Assembly (NCBI RefSeq): GCF_001423615.1
Contig: NZ_LMOU01000001.1
Span: forward strand, 2,641,064-2,705,063
Length of the DNA stretch: 64,000 bases
From: Microbacterium sp. Leaf159
Lineage (GTDB): Bacteria; Actinomycetota; Actinomycetes; Actinomycetales; Microbacteriaceae
Direction: 5' to 3'
Part shown: piece by piece, positions 33,629-43,191 of the stretch
How the letters are laid out: each line of letters opens with the position of its first letter
How positions within the stretch are numbered: the first letter of the stretch is position 1
The notes under the pieces: model-generated
The model's input: only the letters and a program-made list of their open reading frames with translations
What the model was told of the DNA's origin: nothing
Database searches by the model: none
Program-made: the position numbers and the translations under genes

Positions 33629-34975
33629 ATGCACAACGCAATGACGCGGACGGCACGAAGCCGCCTCCTGCTGGTGACCGCGGGCCTCGCGACCTCTGCT
33701 CTCGCGCTCGCCGGCTGCGCTGGTGGCGGCGGTGACGCAGGAGCGTCGGAAGACAAGACCACGATCCGGTTCCTGTACGCCACGGGAGACGAGACCTGGA
33801 ACGGGGTGGTCGACCAGGTGGTCACCGCCTTCAACGAGCAGAGCGACACCACCGAAGTCAAGCTCGACCCGCTGCCCGCCGGATCCGACTACGCCACCGC
33901 GCTCAAGACCGTCGATGCCACCGGCAACTGGCCCGCCGTCGTGGACATGCGCGACACCCTCACCTACGTCAACGCCGGCAAGCTCGCCCCCGTGCCCGAA
34001 GAGGTCACGGCGCTGCTCGAGCCCGACGCGTTCGCCGCTGCCGAGGACGGCAACGTCTACACCGTGCCGTCCAGCGCGCTCAACGGCGAGCTCGGCATGA
34101 ACATCGTCTACAACAAGACCTACTTCGAGGAGCACGACCTCGAGGTGCCCGAGACCTACGACGACTTCCTCGACCTGCTGGAGGAGATCAAAGCCAACGG
34201 CGACGTGCCGCTCGCCACCGCCGCCGCGGAGGTATGGCCCTCCGACCAACTCTGGAAGCCGCTCGCGGCACCGGTGTTCGCCGAGTACAGCGACGAAGGC
34301 GGGTTCTGGAACGCGGCAGCTGCGGGAGATGCCTCTGTGGCCGATCTGAAGGCTCCGCTCGAGGAACTCAAGATGATCATGGACGACTACGTGCTCGAGG
34401 GATGGCAGTCCACCGCGGATGCGCAGACCACGACGCTCCTGGTCAACGAGCAGGCGGTCATGGCGACCTCGTCCGCCGGACTCGGACGACTCATGGACAT
34501 CAACAAAGTCGACCCGGAGTTCGACGCCGGGCTGTTCATCATCCCCGACGAGGACGGCAACCTCAACGTCCTCAAGAACAGCGTGATCGGCGACACCGCG
34601 GGCGGTCTCGCGATCTCGTCTCAGGCCGCGGAGGACGAGGACGAATACGCGTCCGCCGTCGAGTTCCTCGAGTACTTCTACTCCGTCGAGGCCGCCGACC
34701 TGATGGAGGCGAGCGGATGGATCTCGCCCAACATCCTCAAGTCCGATGAGGTCACCCGCAACGACACCATCCCCGGAGCCGAGGATTTCTTCGCCCTGCT
34801 CGAGAACCCGAACCTCGTCTGGTACGAGAACTCCCCGACGCTCAGCACCTTCAGCTCGGTCAACACCTTCTTCCGGCAGTCCCGCATCGAGATGCAGGAC
34901 GGTCAGACCACGATCGACGAGACGATCGCGAAGGTCCAGGCGGAACTCGACGCGCAGGTCGCCGCAGCGGGTTGA
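33629..34975 (+). CDS. Sugar-binding lipoprotein of the second importer
   Basis: The 448-residue extracellular solute-binding protein (family 1) has a lipobox LAGC at about residues 27-30. The mature domain shows IRFLYATGDETWNGVVDQVVTAFNEQ and YTVPSSALNGELGMNIVYNKTYFEEH. The ATG at 33629 has AAGGGA before it; an upstream start at 33557 lies in the operator region and is rejected. It opens the carbohydrate operon and should bind the oligosaccharide made by the extracellular enzymes. It is sequence-divergent from the galactoside-binding protein at 15788. Confidence 0.9.
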   Translation: MHNAMTRTARSRLLLVTAGLATSALALAGCAGGGGDAGASEDKTTIRFLYATGDETWNGVVDQVVTAFNEQSDTTEVKLDPLPAGSDYATALKTVDATGNWPAVVDMRDTLTYVNAGKLAPVPEEVTALLEPDAFAAAEDGNVYTVPSSALNGELGMNIVYNKTYFEEHDLEVPETYDDFLDLLEEIKANGDVPLATAAAEVWPSDQLWKPLAAPVFAEYSDEGGFWNAAAAGDASVADLKAPLEELKMIMDDYVLEGWQSTADAQTTTLLVNEQAVMATSSAGLGRLMDINKVDPEFDAGLFIIPDEDGNLNVLKNSVIGDTAGGLAISSQAAEDEDEYASAVEFLEYFYSVEAADLMEASGWISPNILKSDEVTRNDTIPGAEDFFALLENPNLVWYENSPTLSTFSSVNTFFRQSRIEMQDGQTTIDETIAKVQAELDAQVAAAG

Positions 34976-35045
34976 GCCACGAAGCCGGGGCGCGGACCCG
35001 ACCGCGCCCCGGCTTCGGCGAACGGCGATCGATCAAGGAGAGAAC

Positions 35046-35957
35046 ATGAGTGCACACACCGAGGTCAGAGTGAGACCGCGATTCGGACGAGGACGTCTGG
35101 CGATGCTGGGCTTCGTCATCCCCGCGCTGGTGATCTACCTCCTGATGGTGATCGTCCCGTCGCTGCAGACTCTGCAGCTGAGCCTGACCGATTGGGACGG
35201 CATCAGCGACGGCTACGACTACGTCGGCATCCGGAACTACGAGGACATCGTCGCGAGCGGCCGCTTCTGGAACGCGGTGCGCAACACCCTGATCCTCGGA
35301 CTCGGCTCCGCACTGATCATCAACGTGATCTCGCTCGCCGTGGCCCTCATGCTCGACAAGCTCAACCATGCGCAGGGCTTCTTCCGTACGGCCGTGTACC
35401 TGCCGGCACTCGTCAGCGCCTTCATCATGGCGACCATCTGGAAGTACCTGCTCAACTACAACTTCGGCTCCGTCAACACGGTACTGCGTGACATGGGCCT
35501 CCCCGAGTGGGCCCGCGACTGGCTGGGTGACAGCAGCATCGTGATCTGGGTCATCCTGTTCATCACCTGCTTCACGCTCGGTGGCAACACGACCCTGATC
35601 TATCTCGCGAACCTGCAGTCCGTCCCCCAAGAGCTGATCGAGGCCGCGCGCATCGACGGCGCGAGCGGTGCCAAGGTCTTCTGGAACGTGACCTGGCCGA
35701 TGATCGCCGGCGCCGTCACCGTCAACATGACGCTCGCGATGATCGCCGGCTGGGTCATCTTCGATCAGGTGCTCGTGCTCACCTCGGGAGGCCCCGGGTT
35801 CGTGAGCGAGACCATGGCCTTCTTCATCTACAAGGTCGGCTTCGGCGAGTACCGGGCCGGATTCGGTTCGGCGGCCGCCGTCGTGCTCTTCATCGTGGTG
35901 ATCGTGAGCACCGTCGCCGCGAACGCCTACATGCGCAAGAGGGAGATCCAGGCATGA
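35046..35957 (+). CDS. Sugar ABC transporter permease, MalF/UgpA type
   Basis: This 303-residue permease begins with a basic tail and has six hydrophobic segments. The EAA loop EAARIDGASGAKVFWNVTWP lies near residues 199-218. FDQVLVLTSGGPG near residue 239 is typical of this subunit. AAGGAG (35036-35041) precedes the ATG. The stop overlaps the next permease ATG. It pairs with the 35954 product and the 33629 binding protein. Confidence 0.92.
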   Translation: MSAHTEVRVRPRFGRGRLAMLGFVIPALVIYLLMVIVPSLQTLQLSLTDWDGISDGYDYVGIRNYEDIVASGRFWNAVRNTLILGLGSALIINVISLAVALMLDKLNHAQGFFRTAVYLPALVSAFIMATIWKYLLNYNFGSVNTVLRDMGLPEWARDWLGDSSIVIWVILFITCFTLGGNTTLIYLANLQSVPQELIEAARIDGASGAKVFWNVTWPMIAGAVTVNMTLAMIAGWVIFDQVLVLTSGGPGFVSETMAFFIYKVGFGEYRAGFGSAAAVVLFIVVIVSTVAANAYMRKREIQA

Positions 35958-36880
35958 CCGAGACGATGACCCAGGTCACCATGAAGATCGAACCGGAGGC
36001 GCGCCCTGCGGGGATCGCACGCATCCCCCGCCCGCCGCGTGTGCGCCGGGAGAAGAAGAAGTGGTCGATCGGCGAGATCGTCGTGATGGTGGTGCTCAGC
36101 ATCCTGGTGCTGATCGTCGCGTCTCCGGTGATCTACGCGCTGCTGAACTCGTTCCGCTCGTACGCCGAGATCACGAAGGATCCGATGGGCCTGCCCACCT
36201 CCTTCGCGTTCGACAACTACGTCACCCTGTTCCAGCAGACCGACTTCCTCGAGGCGGTGCTCAACACCCTCATCATCACGGTCGGCACCGTCGTGATGCT
36301 CATCATCATCGTGCCGATGGCTGCCTACGGCATCGAGCGGATCGGCGGCCGCACCTCGCGGTTCCTGTACGTGCTGTTCATCGCCGGACTCATGATCCCC
36401 TTCCAGGTGCGCATGATCCCGCTCGTGAAGGGCTTCGACGATGTCGGCCTGTACAGCACGCTGCTCTCGGTGATCCTCGTGCATCTCGGAGGGGCGGCGA
36501 GCTTCGGCATCCTGCTGTACTGCAGCTTCATCAAGGGCATCCCGATCGAGGTCGAAGAGGCGGCGCATGTCGACGGTGCGGGGCGCCTGCGCACCTTCTG
36601 GCTCATCGTCTTCCCGATGCTCCTGCCGGTCACCTCGGCCTTCGTGATCATCCAGGCCCTCGGGCTCTGGAACGACTTCTTCATCCCCCTGGTGTTCCTC
36701 GACTCGTCATCGGCCGGAACCATCAACGTCGCGATCAACCGCATGGTGGGTCTGCTCACCTCTCAGTGGCAGCTGATCTACACGGGAGCGATCCTCGCGA
36801 TCGTCCCTTCGGTCGCGATCTTCGCCGCCTTCCAGCGCTACTTCATCAAGGGCATGTCGGTCGGGGCGGTCAAGGGATGA
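35954..36880 (+). CDS. Sugar ABC transporter permease, MalG/UgpE type
   Basis: The 308-residue second membrane subunit has an N-terminal cytoplasmic stretch of about 40 residues ending in basic RREKKK, then six hydrophobic segments. Its EAA loop is EEAAHVDGAGRLRTFWLIVFP near residues 199-219, and the protein ends MSVGAVKG. It overlaps both neighbours by four bases. An ATPase is missing here, so a shared MsiK-type ATPase elsewhere is implied. Confidence 0.92.
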   Translation: MTETMTQVTMKIEPEARPAGIARIPRPPRVRREKKKWSIGEIVVMVVLSILVLIVASPVIYALLNSFRSYAEITKDPMGLPTSFAFDNYVTLFQQTDFLEAVLNTLIITVGTVVMLIIIVPMAAYGIERIGGRTSRFLYVLFIAGLMIPFQVRMIPLVKGFDDVGLYSTLLSVILVHLGGAASFGILLYCSFIKGIPIEVEEAAHVDGAGRLRTFWLIVFPMLLPVTSAFVIIQALGLWNDFFIPLVFLDSSSAGTINVAINRMVGLLTSQWQLIYTGAILAIVPSVAIFAAFQRYFIKGMSVGAVKG

Positions 36881-37572
36881 GCACCGTGACCACCTCGCGG
36901 CTCGGCCGTCTGCTCGGCTACGACGGCGTCATCGCGACGCTGCTGCTGGGCGCGTTCCGCTACTTCCTCGTGTCGCTGTCGTTCGTCGGCTGCCTCGTGC
37001 CGGTGCTCGCCTTCCAGGCGCTCGTCGGCTGGCAGGCCACCCACATCGCGCTCTGGTTGGGTGCTGCCGCAGTGCTGCCCGTCGCCCCGGCGCTGCACGG
37101 ACTGGTGCACGCCGCCGCCGCTCTGCTCGACTCGGAGCCGCACGTGGCGCAGACCTTCTGGCGGGCATTCGCGGACGCCGTGCGCCACCGCTGGGGTTCG
37201 GCTCTGACGCTCGGTGCCGCCGTGCTCGTGCTCGGCTACGACATCGCCCTGCTCGGAGCGGATGCCGGCGTGCTGCTGGGCGCCGTCGCCGTGGCCGCCG
37301 TCGTCGCCGCGATCGTCGTCGCGGCCGCGTTCCTCTCGGACTCGCCCTTGCACGGCGCAGCGTATGCACTCGCCGCGGCACGGATCGTCCTGCAGCGCCC
37401 TCACCTGGCTCTCGTCTGGCTGCTGCTCGCGGCTCTCGCGGGTCTCGCCACCTCGCTTCCGGTGATCGGCGCGGTCGCGTGGCTGTCGACGCCGGCTCTC
37501 GCCGCGGTGGCCGCCACGATCTGCACCCGCACGCTCGGCTTCGACCGCGCACGTGAGCGGGTGGGCGCATGA
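36877..37572 (+). CDS. DUF624 (YesL-like) membrane protein
   Basis: This 231-residue protein has about five hydrophobic segments and begins RLGRLLGYDGVIATLLLGAFRYFLVSLSF. YesL/DUF624 proteins are found within operons for oligosaccharide or pectin-fragment import but have no proven function. The gene overlaps the permease stop and the next enzyme's start, placing it firmly in the same transcript. Assignment to DUF624 rests on topology, length and context more than on strong motifs. Confidence 0.65.
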   Translation: MSTVTTSRLGRLLGYDGVIATLLLGAFRYFLVSLSFVGCLVPVLAFQALVGWQATHIALWLGAAAVLPVAPALHGLVHAAAALLDSEPHVAQTFWRAFADAVRHRWGSALTLGAAVLVLGYDIALLGADAGVLLGAVAVAAVVAAIVVAAAFLSDSPLHGAAYALAAARIVLQRPHLALVWLLLAALAGLATSLPVIGAVAWLSTPALAAVAATICTRTLGFDRARERVGA

Positions 37573-39611
37573 TCGCCCGCATCGGCGGATTCACGATCGC
37601 GGCGGAAACTGACGGTCCGGCGACTCTGGCCGTCGGCGACGGCCATCCCACGCCTCTCGTCGAGATCTTCACCGCCGCAGAGCAGCGTGCGCGCACGAGT
37701 CAGGCGTACGTGCGCTCGGCTCTGGGAGCTCGGCTGCGCATCGAACAGGCGGATGCCACGCCGACGGATGCAGACCCCGAGACCGTCACGCTCGTGCAGC
37801 GCGACGCGCTCACGGGACTCGAGGTCACGAGCGTGCTCGCGCTCTCGGGCACGGCTGTGCGTGTGCAGCACACACTGCGCGGCACCGCGTCGGATCCGGT
37901 CGTCATCACCGCGGTCAGCTCGGCCACGGTCGGATTCGGCGCGGGCCCGCATGCGGGGGAGCAGTACGACCTCCTCACCGCGCGCAGCGAATGGCTGGCG
38001 GAGAACCGCTGGCACCGTCGTGCCCTGGCCGACGAGCTGCCCCCGCTGTCGCTGCCGATCCACGCGCAGGACGGCCGGGGACACGCGACCCTGACCAGCC
38101 ACGGCGCCTGGTCGACCGGGGAACACCTGCCTGTCGGCGCCCTCGTGCACCGGGACGGCTCGGCCATCGCGTGGCAGATCGAGAGCGGCGCGGGCTGGCA
38201 TGTCGACCTCAGCCAGGGGCTCGAGGGTCTGACCGTCTCACTGCTCGGCCCCACGGATCTCGAGCACCAGTTCGCCCGTGTGCTCGCGCAGGGCGACGAG
38301 TTCCTCACGGTGCCGGTCGCGCTCGCCGCGTCGGCGCAGGGATTCGAGGGAGCGATCGCCGCGCTCACCTCGCATCGTCGAGCGATCCGCCGCGTCGACG
38401 GCCCTGACCTGCCGATCGTCTACAACGACTTCATGAACACGCTGATGGGGCAGCCCTCGTCCGAGGCGCTCCGCCCATTGATCCGTGCCGCCGCCGGGGC
38501 CGGGGCAGAGGTCTTCTGCATCGATGCAGGCTGGTTCGCCGACCCCGAGATCGGCGACTGGTGGGATACGGTCGGCGAGTGGCGGGAGGCCCCGAGCCGG
38601 TTCGACGAGGCAGGGCTCCGCGGCATCATCGACGAGATCCACGCTGCGGGCATGCGCTCGGGGCTCTGGCTCGAGCCCGAGGTCGTCGGCGTGAGCAGTC
38701 CCGTCGCGAAGACGCTGCCGGATGACGCCTTCTTCCAGCGGTTCGGTGTGCGCGTGCGCGAGCACGACCGCTACCACCTCGACTTCCGGCACCCCGCGGC
38801 GCGGGCGCACCTCGATGAGACGGTCGATCGGATCGTCAGCGAGTACGGCGTGAGCTTCGTGAAGCTCGACTACAACATCAACCCCGGTGCCGGCACGGAG
38901 TGGCAGGCCGCAGCGGCCGGAGACGGCCTGCTGGGCCACATCCGCGCCTTCGGCGACTGGCTCGACGACGTGCAGAGACGGCATCCGGAGCTCCTGATCG
39001 AGAACTGCTCGTCGGGCGCGATGCGGGCCGACTACGCGTTGCTGTCGCGCACACACCTGCAGTCCACCACCGACCAGCAGGACTTCCGTCTCTATCCGCC
39101 GATCGCGGCATCGGCGCCCGCGTCGATCCTTCCGGAGCAGGCAGGCAACTGGGCGTACCCGGCGAGCGGGATGACGGATGCCGAGACGGTGTTCACCCTC
39201 GTCACCGGCCTGAGCGGCAGGCTCTATCTCTCGGGGTTCCTGGGAGAGCTCGGCGCGTCGCAGCGGGCGCTCGTCGCCGAGGCCGTCGGCCTGCACAAGA
39301 CCGTGCGCGGCGGGCTGGCTGCGACCGACCCGTTCTGGCCGCTCGGCCTGCCCGCGTGGGATGACGACGTCGTCTGCCTGGGCCTGCGAGGAACCGAGCA
39401 GTCGTTGCTCTTCGTGTGGGACAGGTCGGAGGAGCCGCGCTCGATCACGATCCCCGGAGTCGACGGTGTCGAGACCCTCTTCCCTGCGGGATCCTCCGTC
39501 GACGGCTGGGTGATCGACAGCGCCGGCGACGGCATCCGCATCGCCACGGGGCCGGGACTCGGTGCCCGTGTGCTCCGCGTCGGCCCCGACATCGAGGGGA
39601 GCGACGCATGA
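37569..39611 (+). CDS. GH36-family alpha-galactosidase-like enzyme
   Basis: This 680-residue cytoplasmic protein is a second, divergent GH36 member. The nucleophile is Asp434 in VSFVKLDYNIN, and the acid/base is Asp502 in LQSTTDQQD after ENCSSGAMRADYALL. FCIDAGWFADPEIGDWW near residue 316 matches the substrate-binding loop of the family. The short KLDYN form, rather than IKWDHN, and its pairing with GH43 and lyase genes suggest a natural substrate other than simple melibiose, such as alpha-Gal or alpha-GalNAc side chains. It overlaps both neighbouring genes. Confidence 0.85.
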   Translation: MIARIGGFTIAAETDGPATLAVGDGHPTPLVEIFTAAEQRARTSQAYVRSALGARLRIEQADATPTDADPETVTLVQRDALTGLEVTSVLALSGTAVRVQHTLRGTASDPVVITAVSSATVGFGAGPHAGEQYDLLTARSEWLAENRWHRRALADELPPLSLPIHAQDGRGHATLTSHGAWSTGEHLPVGALVHRDGSAIAWQIESGAGWHVDLSQGLEGLTVSLLGPTDLEHQFARVLAQGDEFLTVPVALAASAQGFEGAIAALTSHRRAIRRVDGPDLPIVYNDFMNTLMGQPSSEALRPLIRAAAGAGAEVFCIDAGWFADPEIGDWWDTVGEWREAPSRFDEAGLRGIIDEIHAAGMRSGLWLEPEVVGVSSPVAKTLPDDAFFQRFGVRVREHDRYHLDFRHPAARAHLDETVDRIVSEYGVSFVKLDYNINPGAGTEWQAAAAGDGLLGHIRAFGDWLDDVQRRHPELLIENCSSGAMRADYALLSRTHLQSTTDQQDFRLYPPIAASAPASILPEQAGNWAYPASGMTDAETVFTLVTGLSGRLYLSGFLGELGASQRALVAEAVGLHKTVRGGLAATDPFWPLGLPAWDDDVVCLGLRGTEQSLLFVWDRSEEPRSITIPGVDGVETLFPAGSSVDGWVIDSAGDGIRIATGPGLGARVLRVGPDIEGSDA

Positions 39612-40501
39612 GCGGCACGATCCGCACCGGCGAGCTCTTCACCGACGACCTCGGCCGCATCGCGCAGCTGCACGGTATCGGCATCCAGCGCGTCGGACCG
39701 CACTGGTACGCCTGGGGCGAGGACAAGACCGCCGGCGACCGATTCACGGCGGTGGCCTGCTACCGCTCGGCCGACCTCGCGACCTGGGAGTACGTCGGCG
39801 ATGCGCTCGCCGCGGGCTCGGGCGATCTCGCCCCCGACCGCATCGTCGAACGACCCAAGGCGCTGCGCCGCCCCGACGGGCGCTGGGTGCTGATCGTTCA
39901 CATCGAGAGCGCCGACTACTCGGACGCGAGGGTCGGCTTCGCGATCGGCGATGCGCCCGAGGGGCCGTATGAGTATCTCGGCAGCGAGCGACCGCTCGGC
40001 AACCTCAGCCGAGACATCGGCGTCTACCAGGAGGGCGGCGTCGGCTATCTGCTCTCTGAGGACCGCGAAAACGGTCTGCACATCTATCGCCTTCGCGACG
40101 ACCACTGCGGGGTCGAATCGATCGTGGCGACTCTGCGCCAGCAGGAGCGCCCCGAGATCGGGTACGAGTCGCCGACGCTGATCCACCACGACGATCTCTA
40201 CTACCTGTTCGGGTCCGACCTCACAGGCTGGGACCTCAACGACAACAAGTACGCGACCGCTTCCGCGCTCGAGGGGCCGTGGTCGCCGTGGCGGGACTTC
40301 GCCCCGACCGGCGGCCGCACGTTCGACTCGCAGGTGAGCGTCGTGCTGCCGGTCGACTGTGGCCACGTGTACATCGGCGACCGCTGGGATCGTGACGACC
40401 TGGCATCGTCGGCGCCGATCTGGCTGCCGCTGCGGGTCGAGGAGGGTCGTGCCGAACTGTGCTGGCGCGACGACTGGAGCATCGAGGAGCTGAAGAAGTG
40501 A
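39608..40501 (+). CDS. GH43 subfamily-24-like exo-beta-galactosidase (cytoplasmic)
   Basis: The 297-residue five-bladed propeller lacks a signal peptide. It has the pattern of exo-beta-1,3-galactanase relatives: AQLHGIGIQRVGPHWYAWGEDK near residues 19-40, ACYRSADLATWEYVG, RIVERPKALRRPDGRWVLIVHIE near residues 79-101, and LSRDIGVYQEG. Glu in GYESPTLI (near residue 190) fits the general acid. The base Asp of other GH43 enzymes is replaced by Gln in this subfamily, consistent with DSQVSV near residue 238. It may remove beta-galactose from imported galactan fragments. Confidence 0.75.
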   Translation: MSGTIRTGELFTDDLGRIAQLHGIGIQRVGPHWYAWGEDKTAGDRFTAVACYRSADLATWEYVGDALAAGSGDLAPDRIVERPKALRRPDGRWVLIVHIESADYSDARVGFAIGDAPEGPYEYLGSERPLGNLSRDIGVYQEGGVGYLLSEDRENGLHIYRLRDDHCGVESIVATLRQQERPEIGYESPTLIHHDDLYYLFGSDLTGWDLNDNKYATASALEGPWSPWRDFAPTGGRTFDSQVSVVLPVDCGHVYIGDRWDRDDLASSAPIWLPLRVEEGRAELCWRDDWSIEELKK

Positions 40502-41499
40502 ACGCCCGACCCCGCGCGATCGTCGCGATGAACCCCCCTGCCCTGGCCGAGAACCTGTTCGGCCCGCACCGGGCTCGCCTCAGCGCGCTGGTCGATGTGA
40601 GCGCCGAAGTGCTCACCGACTTCGAGAGCGATCACGCCTCGCAACTGATCAGCGAGGCCGAGATCCTGCTCGCCGGCTGGGGATGTCCGCAGGTCGACCG
40701 CGACATGCTCGAGCGGATGCCGAACCTGCGCGCCGTCGTCTTCGCCGGTGGCGCCGCCAGCGCGGTGCTCGACACCGTGGAGGCCGCGCGCCGGGGCATC
40801 GTCTTCACGAACGCCGGCGAGGGCAACGCGCAGGCGGTCGCCGAGTACACCGCGGCGACCATCGTGCTCGCCGGCAAGCGGGCGAGGTATGCCGAGCAGA
40901 TCTATCGCGAGGGTCGCGCCTTCGTCGACCGCGAAGCCGATCTGATCGACAGCGGCAACTTCGGACGCACGGTCGGGCTCGTCGGAGCCTCGCGGATCGG
41001 ACGTCGCGTGGCTCAGCTTCTGCAGTCGACGGACGTGCGTGTGCTGATCTACGATCCATACGCCTCGGAAGAGGAGATCGTGGCCCTCGGCGGGCTCAAG
41101 GCCACGCTCGATGATCTGCTCGCGGCCTCCGACATCGTCTCGCTGCACGCCCCCGCGACTCCCGAGACCGAGCACATGATCGGCGCTCATGAGCTGGCCG
41201 CCATGCGCGACGGCTCGGTGCTGATCAACACGGCTCGAGGCTCGCTGATCGACCACGATGCGCTGCGCACGCATCTGCGCGCGGGGCGGATCGACGCGAT
41301 CCTCGACGTGACGGAGCCGGAGCCCCTCGCGGCCGATGACGAGCTGTGGACCCTGCCCAACGTCACACTCACCCCGCACATCGCGGGCGCCACCGGAAAT
41401 GAGCTCCACCGACTCGGGCGCGACGTGATCGACGAGGTCGCCCGCTTCGTCGCGGGTGAGGCGTTCGTCGGCTTCGAGCGGGTGCCGGGGGTCGTGTGA
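40498..41499 (+). CDS. D-2-hydroxyacid dehydrogenase (NAD(P)-binding)
   Basis: The 333-residue protein has the nucleotide-binding motif VGLVGASRIGRRVAQLL (near residues 157-174). It carries the catalytic set Arg in INTARGSLIDHDAL, Glu in VTEPEPL, and His in LTPHIAGAT. It could reduce or oxidise a 2-keto acid or sugar acid released from the polymer. Its place inside a glycoside operon, with four-base overlaps on both sides, is unusual and suggests a sugar-acid catabolic step rather than serine or lactate metabolism. The GTG start is set by the overlap. Confidence 0.85.
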   Translation: MNARPRAIVAMNPPALAENLFGPHRARLSALVDVSAEVLTDFESDHASQLISEAEILLAGWGCPQVDRDMLERMPNLRAVVFAGGAASAVLDTVEAARRGIVFTNAGEGNAQAVAEYTAATIVLAGKRARYAEQIYREGRAFVDREADLIDSGNFGRTVGLVGASRIGRRVAQLLQSTDVRVLIYDPYASEEEIVALGGLKATLDDLLAASDIVSLHAPATPETEHMIGAHELAAMRDGSVLINTARGSLIDHDALRTHLRAGRIDAILDVTEPEPLAADDELWTLPNVTLTPHIAGATGNELHRLGRDVIDEVARFVAGEAFVGFERVPGVV

Positions 41500-43097
41500 T
41501 GGGCGTCGTGCGCAATCCGATCCTGCGGGGCTTCAACCCCGACCCGTCGATCGTGCGCGTAGGAGACGACTACTTCATCGCCACCAGCACGTTCGAGTTC
41601 CACCCCGCGGTGCGCATCCATCACTCCACCGACCTCGTGCACTGGACGGTCCGCGGGCATGCGCTCGACGAGGGCTTCGACCTCCGGGGCGTGCCCGACT
41701 CCGGCGGTGTGTGGGCGCCGAGCCTCTCGCATTCGAACGGCCTGTTCTGGCTTGCGTACTCGGTGGTGCGGTCGACTGACGGCGACGACAAGGACATCGA
41801 CAACTACCTCGTGACCGCCGAGAGCATCGACGGTCCGTGGAGCGAGCCGGTGCATCTGGGCTCGCGCGGGTTCGACTTCTCGTTCTTCCACGACCCCGAC
41901 GGCACCCACTGGATCGTCGGGGTGCAATGGGATCAGCGGCCGGAGCATCCGTCGTTCGGCGGTCTCGTGCTCGAGCAGTATCTGCCTGATGAGAGGCGCA
42001 CCTCGGGGACGGCCACCGTGATCCATCAGGAGCCGACACTGGTGGAAGGTCCCAACCTCTACCGCATCGGCGACTGGTACCACCTGCTGATCGCCGCGGG
42101 CGGCACCGGATGGAACCACGCCATCACGGTGGCGCGGTCGCGCGAGATCACCGGACCCTACGAGCGCGACACGCAGCCGTTCGTGCTGACCAGCCGCGAC
42201 GCCCCCGGCCTGCCCCTGCAGAAGGCGGGTCACGGCGAACTCGTGCAGAGGCCGAGCGGCGAGTGGATGCTGGTGCATCTGGCCAGCCGGCCGACTCTGC
42301 ACCTCGGTGAGAGGTACAGCACGCTCGGGCGCGAGACCTGCCTGCAGCGGGTCGTGTTCGACGAGAACGGCTGGTTGCGGCTGGCGCAGGGCGGTCATCA
42401 TGCCGAGCTCGAGCTCGAGCTCGAGCTCGAGGGAGAAGGCGTCGGCCGCGCTGTCGCGTCGGGGTTCGCTGAGTCCTTCGATGTCCCGCAGCTCGACAAC
42501 CGGCGCTGGTCGACGCTGCGCACAGCGCTCGATCGCGACACCGCCGACCTGACCGCGCGGCCCGGATGGCTACGGCTGCGTGGCGGGCACTCGCCGGCAT
42601 CCGTCTTCGATCAGTCGATGATCGTCACCAGGGTCGAGGAGCATCGGGCCACGTTCGAGGTCACGGTGGACGCCGAGCCCACCAGCACCCGCGAGCTCGC
42701 CGGAGCGATCGCCTGGTACGACCGCAGCGGTTGGATCTGGCTGCAGCTGGGGTGGGATGCCGACAACGACCGGCACGTCCGCGTCGTGATCAGAGACGGG
42801 GCGCGCACCACTCGCTCCGCGCCGGTCGCACTGCCGGATGGAGCCGTGCGGATGCGGCTGACGCTCGACGGACCCGACCTCCGGTTCGCTGTCGCCGCGG
42901 TCGGCGATGATCACTGGACCGACGTACCCGGCATCCACCCGGCCTGGACCCTGTCGGACGACCACGGCGATCGGCTGCGGTTCACCGGCCTGTTCTTCGG
43001 CGTCCGCGTGGACGATCTCGACGGCCGCGGGTGGTCTGCCGATCTCACCGACGTGTCTCTGAGATACGAGGAGACCGATCCGGCGGGGGAGGACTGA
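41499..43097 (+). CDS. GH43 beta-xylosidase/alpha-arabinofuranosidase with C-terminal DUF1349-like domain
   Basis: The 532-residue cytoplasmic enzyme begins with the GH43 hallmark NPILRGFNPDPSIV, with general base Asp15. Asp126 in GFDFSFFHD is the pKa modulator and Glu183 in LVEGPNLYRIG the acid. Residues 310-525 form a beta-sandwich like GH43_C2. Domain linkage contains an (EL)4 run encoded by four GAGCTC repeats. The substrate is probably a xyloside or arabinoside end group. The ATG at 41499 is preferred to the GTG at 41496. It ends the tight operon; the secreted lyase follows after 94 bases. Confidence 0.87.
   Translation: MGVVRNPILRGFNPDPSIVRVGDDYFIATSTFEFHPAVRIHHSTDLVHWTVRGHALDEGFDLRGVPDSGGVWAPSLSHSNGLFWLAYSVVRSTDGDDKDIDNYLVTAESIDGPWSEPVHLGSRGFDFSFFHDPDGTHWIVGVQWDQRPEHPSFGGLVLEQYLPDERRTSGTATVIHQEPTLVEGPNLYRIGDWYHLLIAAGGTGWNHAITVARSREITGPYERDTQPFVLTSRDAPGLPLQKAGHGELVQRPSGEWMLVHLASRPTLHLGERYSTLGRETCLQRVVFDENGWLRLAQGGHHAELELELELEGEGVGRAVASGFAESFDVPQLDNRRWSTLRTALDRDTADLTARPGWLRLRGGHSPASVFDQSMIVTRVEEHRATFEVTVDAEPTSTRELAGAIAWYDRSGWIWLQLGWDADNDRHVRVVIRDGARTTRSAPVALPDGAVRMRLTLDGPDLRFAVAAVGDDHWTDVPGIHPAWTLSDDHGDRLRFTGLFFGVRVDDLDGRGWSADLTDVSLRYEETDPAGED
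42405..42431 (+). repeat. (GAGCTC)4 hexanucleotide repeat inside the GH43 gene
   Basis: Four perfect GAGCTC units followed by GAG encode alternating Glu-Leu between the catalytic and beta-sandwich domains. Six-base slippage would keep the reading frame and only change linker length. It is the clearest simple repeat in this operon. Confidence 0.9.
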
Positions 43098-43191
43098 CCC
43101 GCACACCTCCGAACCCCTGGCCGTCGCGAAGTTCCTGCTCCTGCATGCCCTCGCGCCGTCGCTCGACGGCGCCGTCACGGAAGAGAGATCG

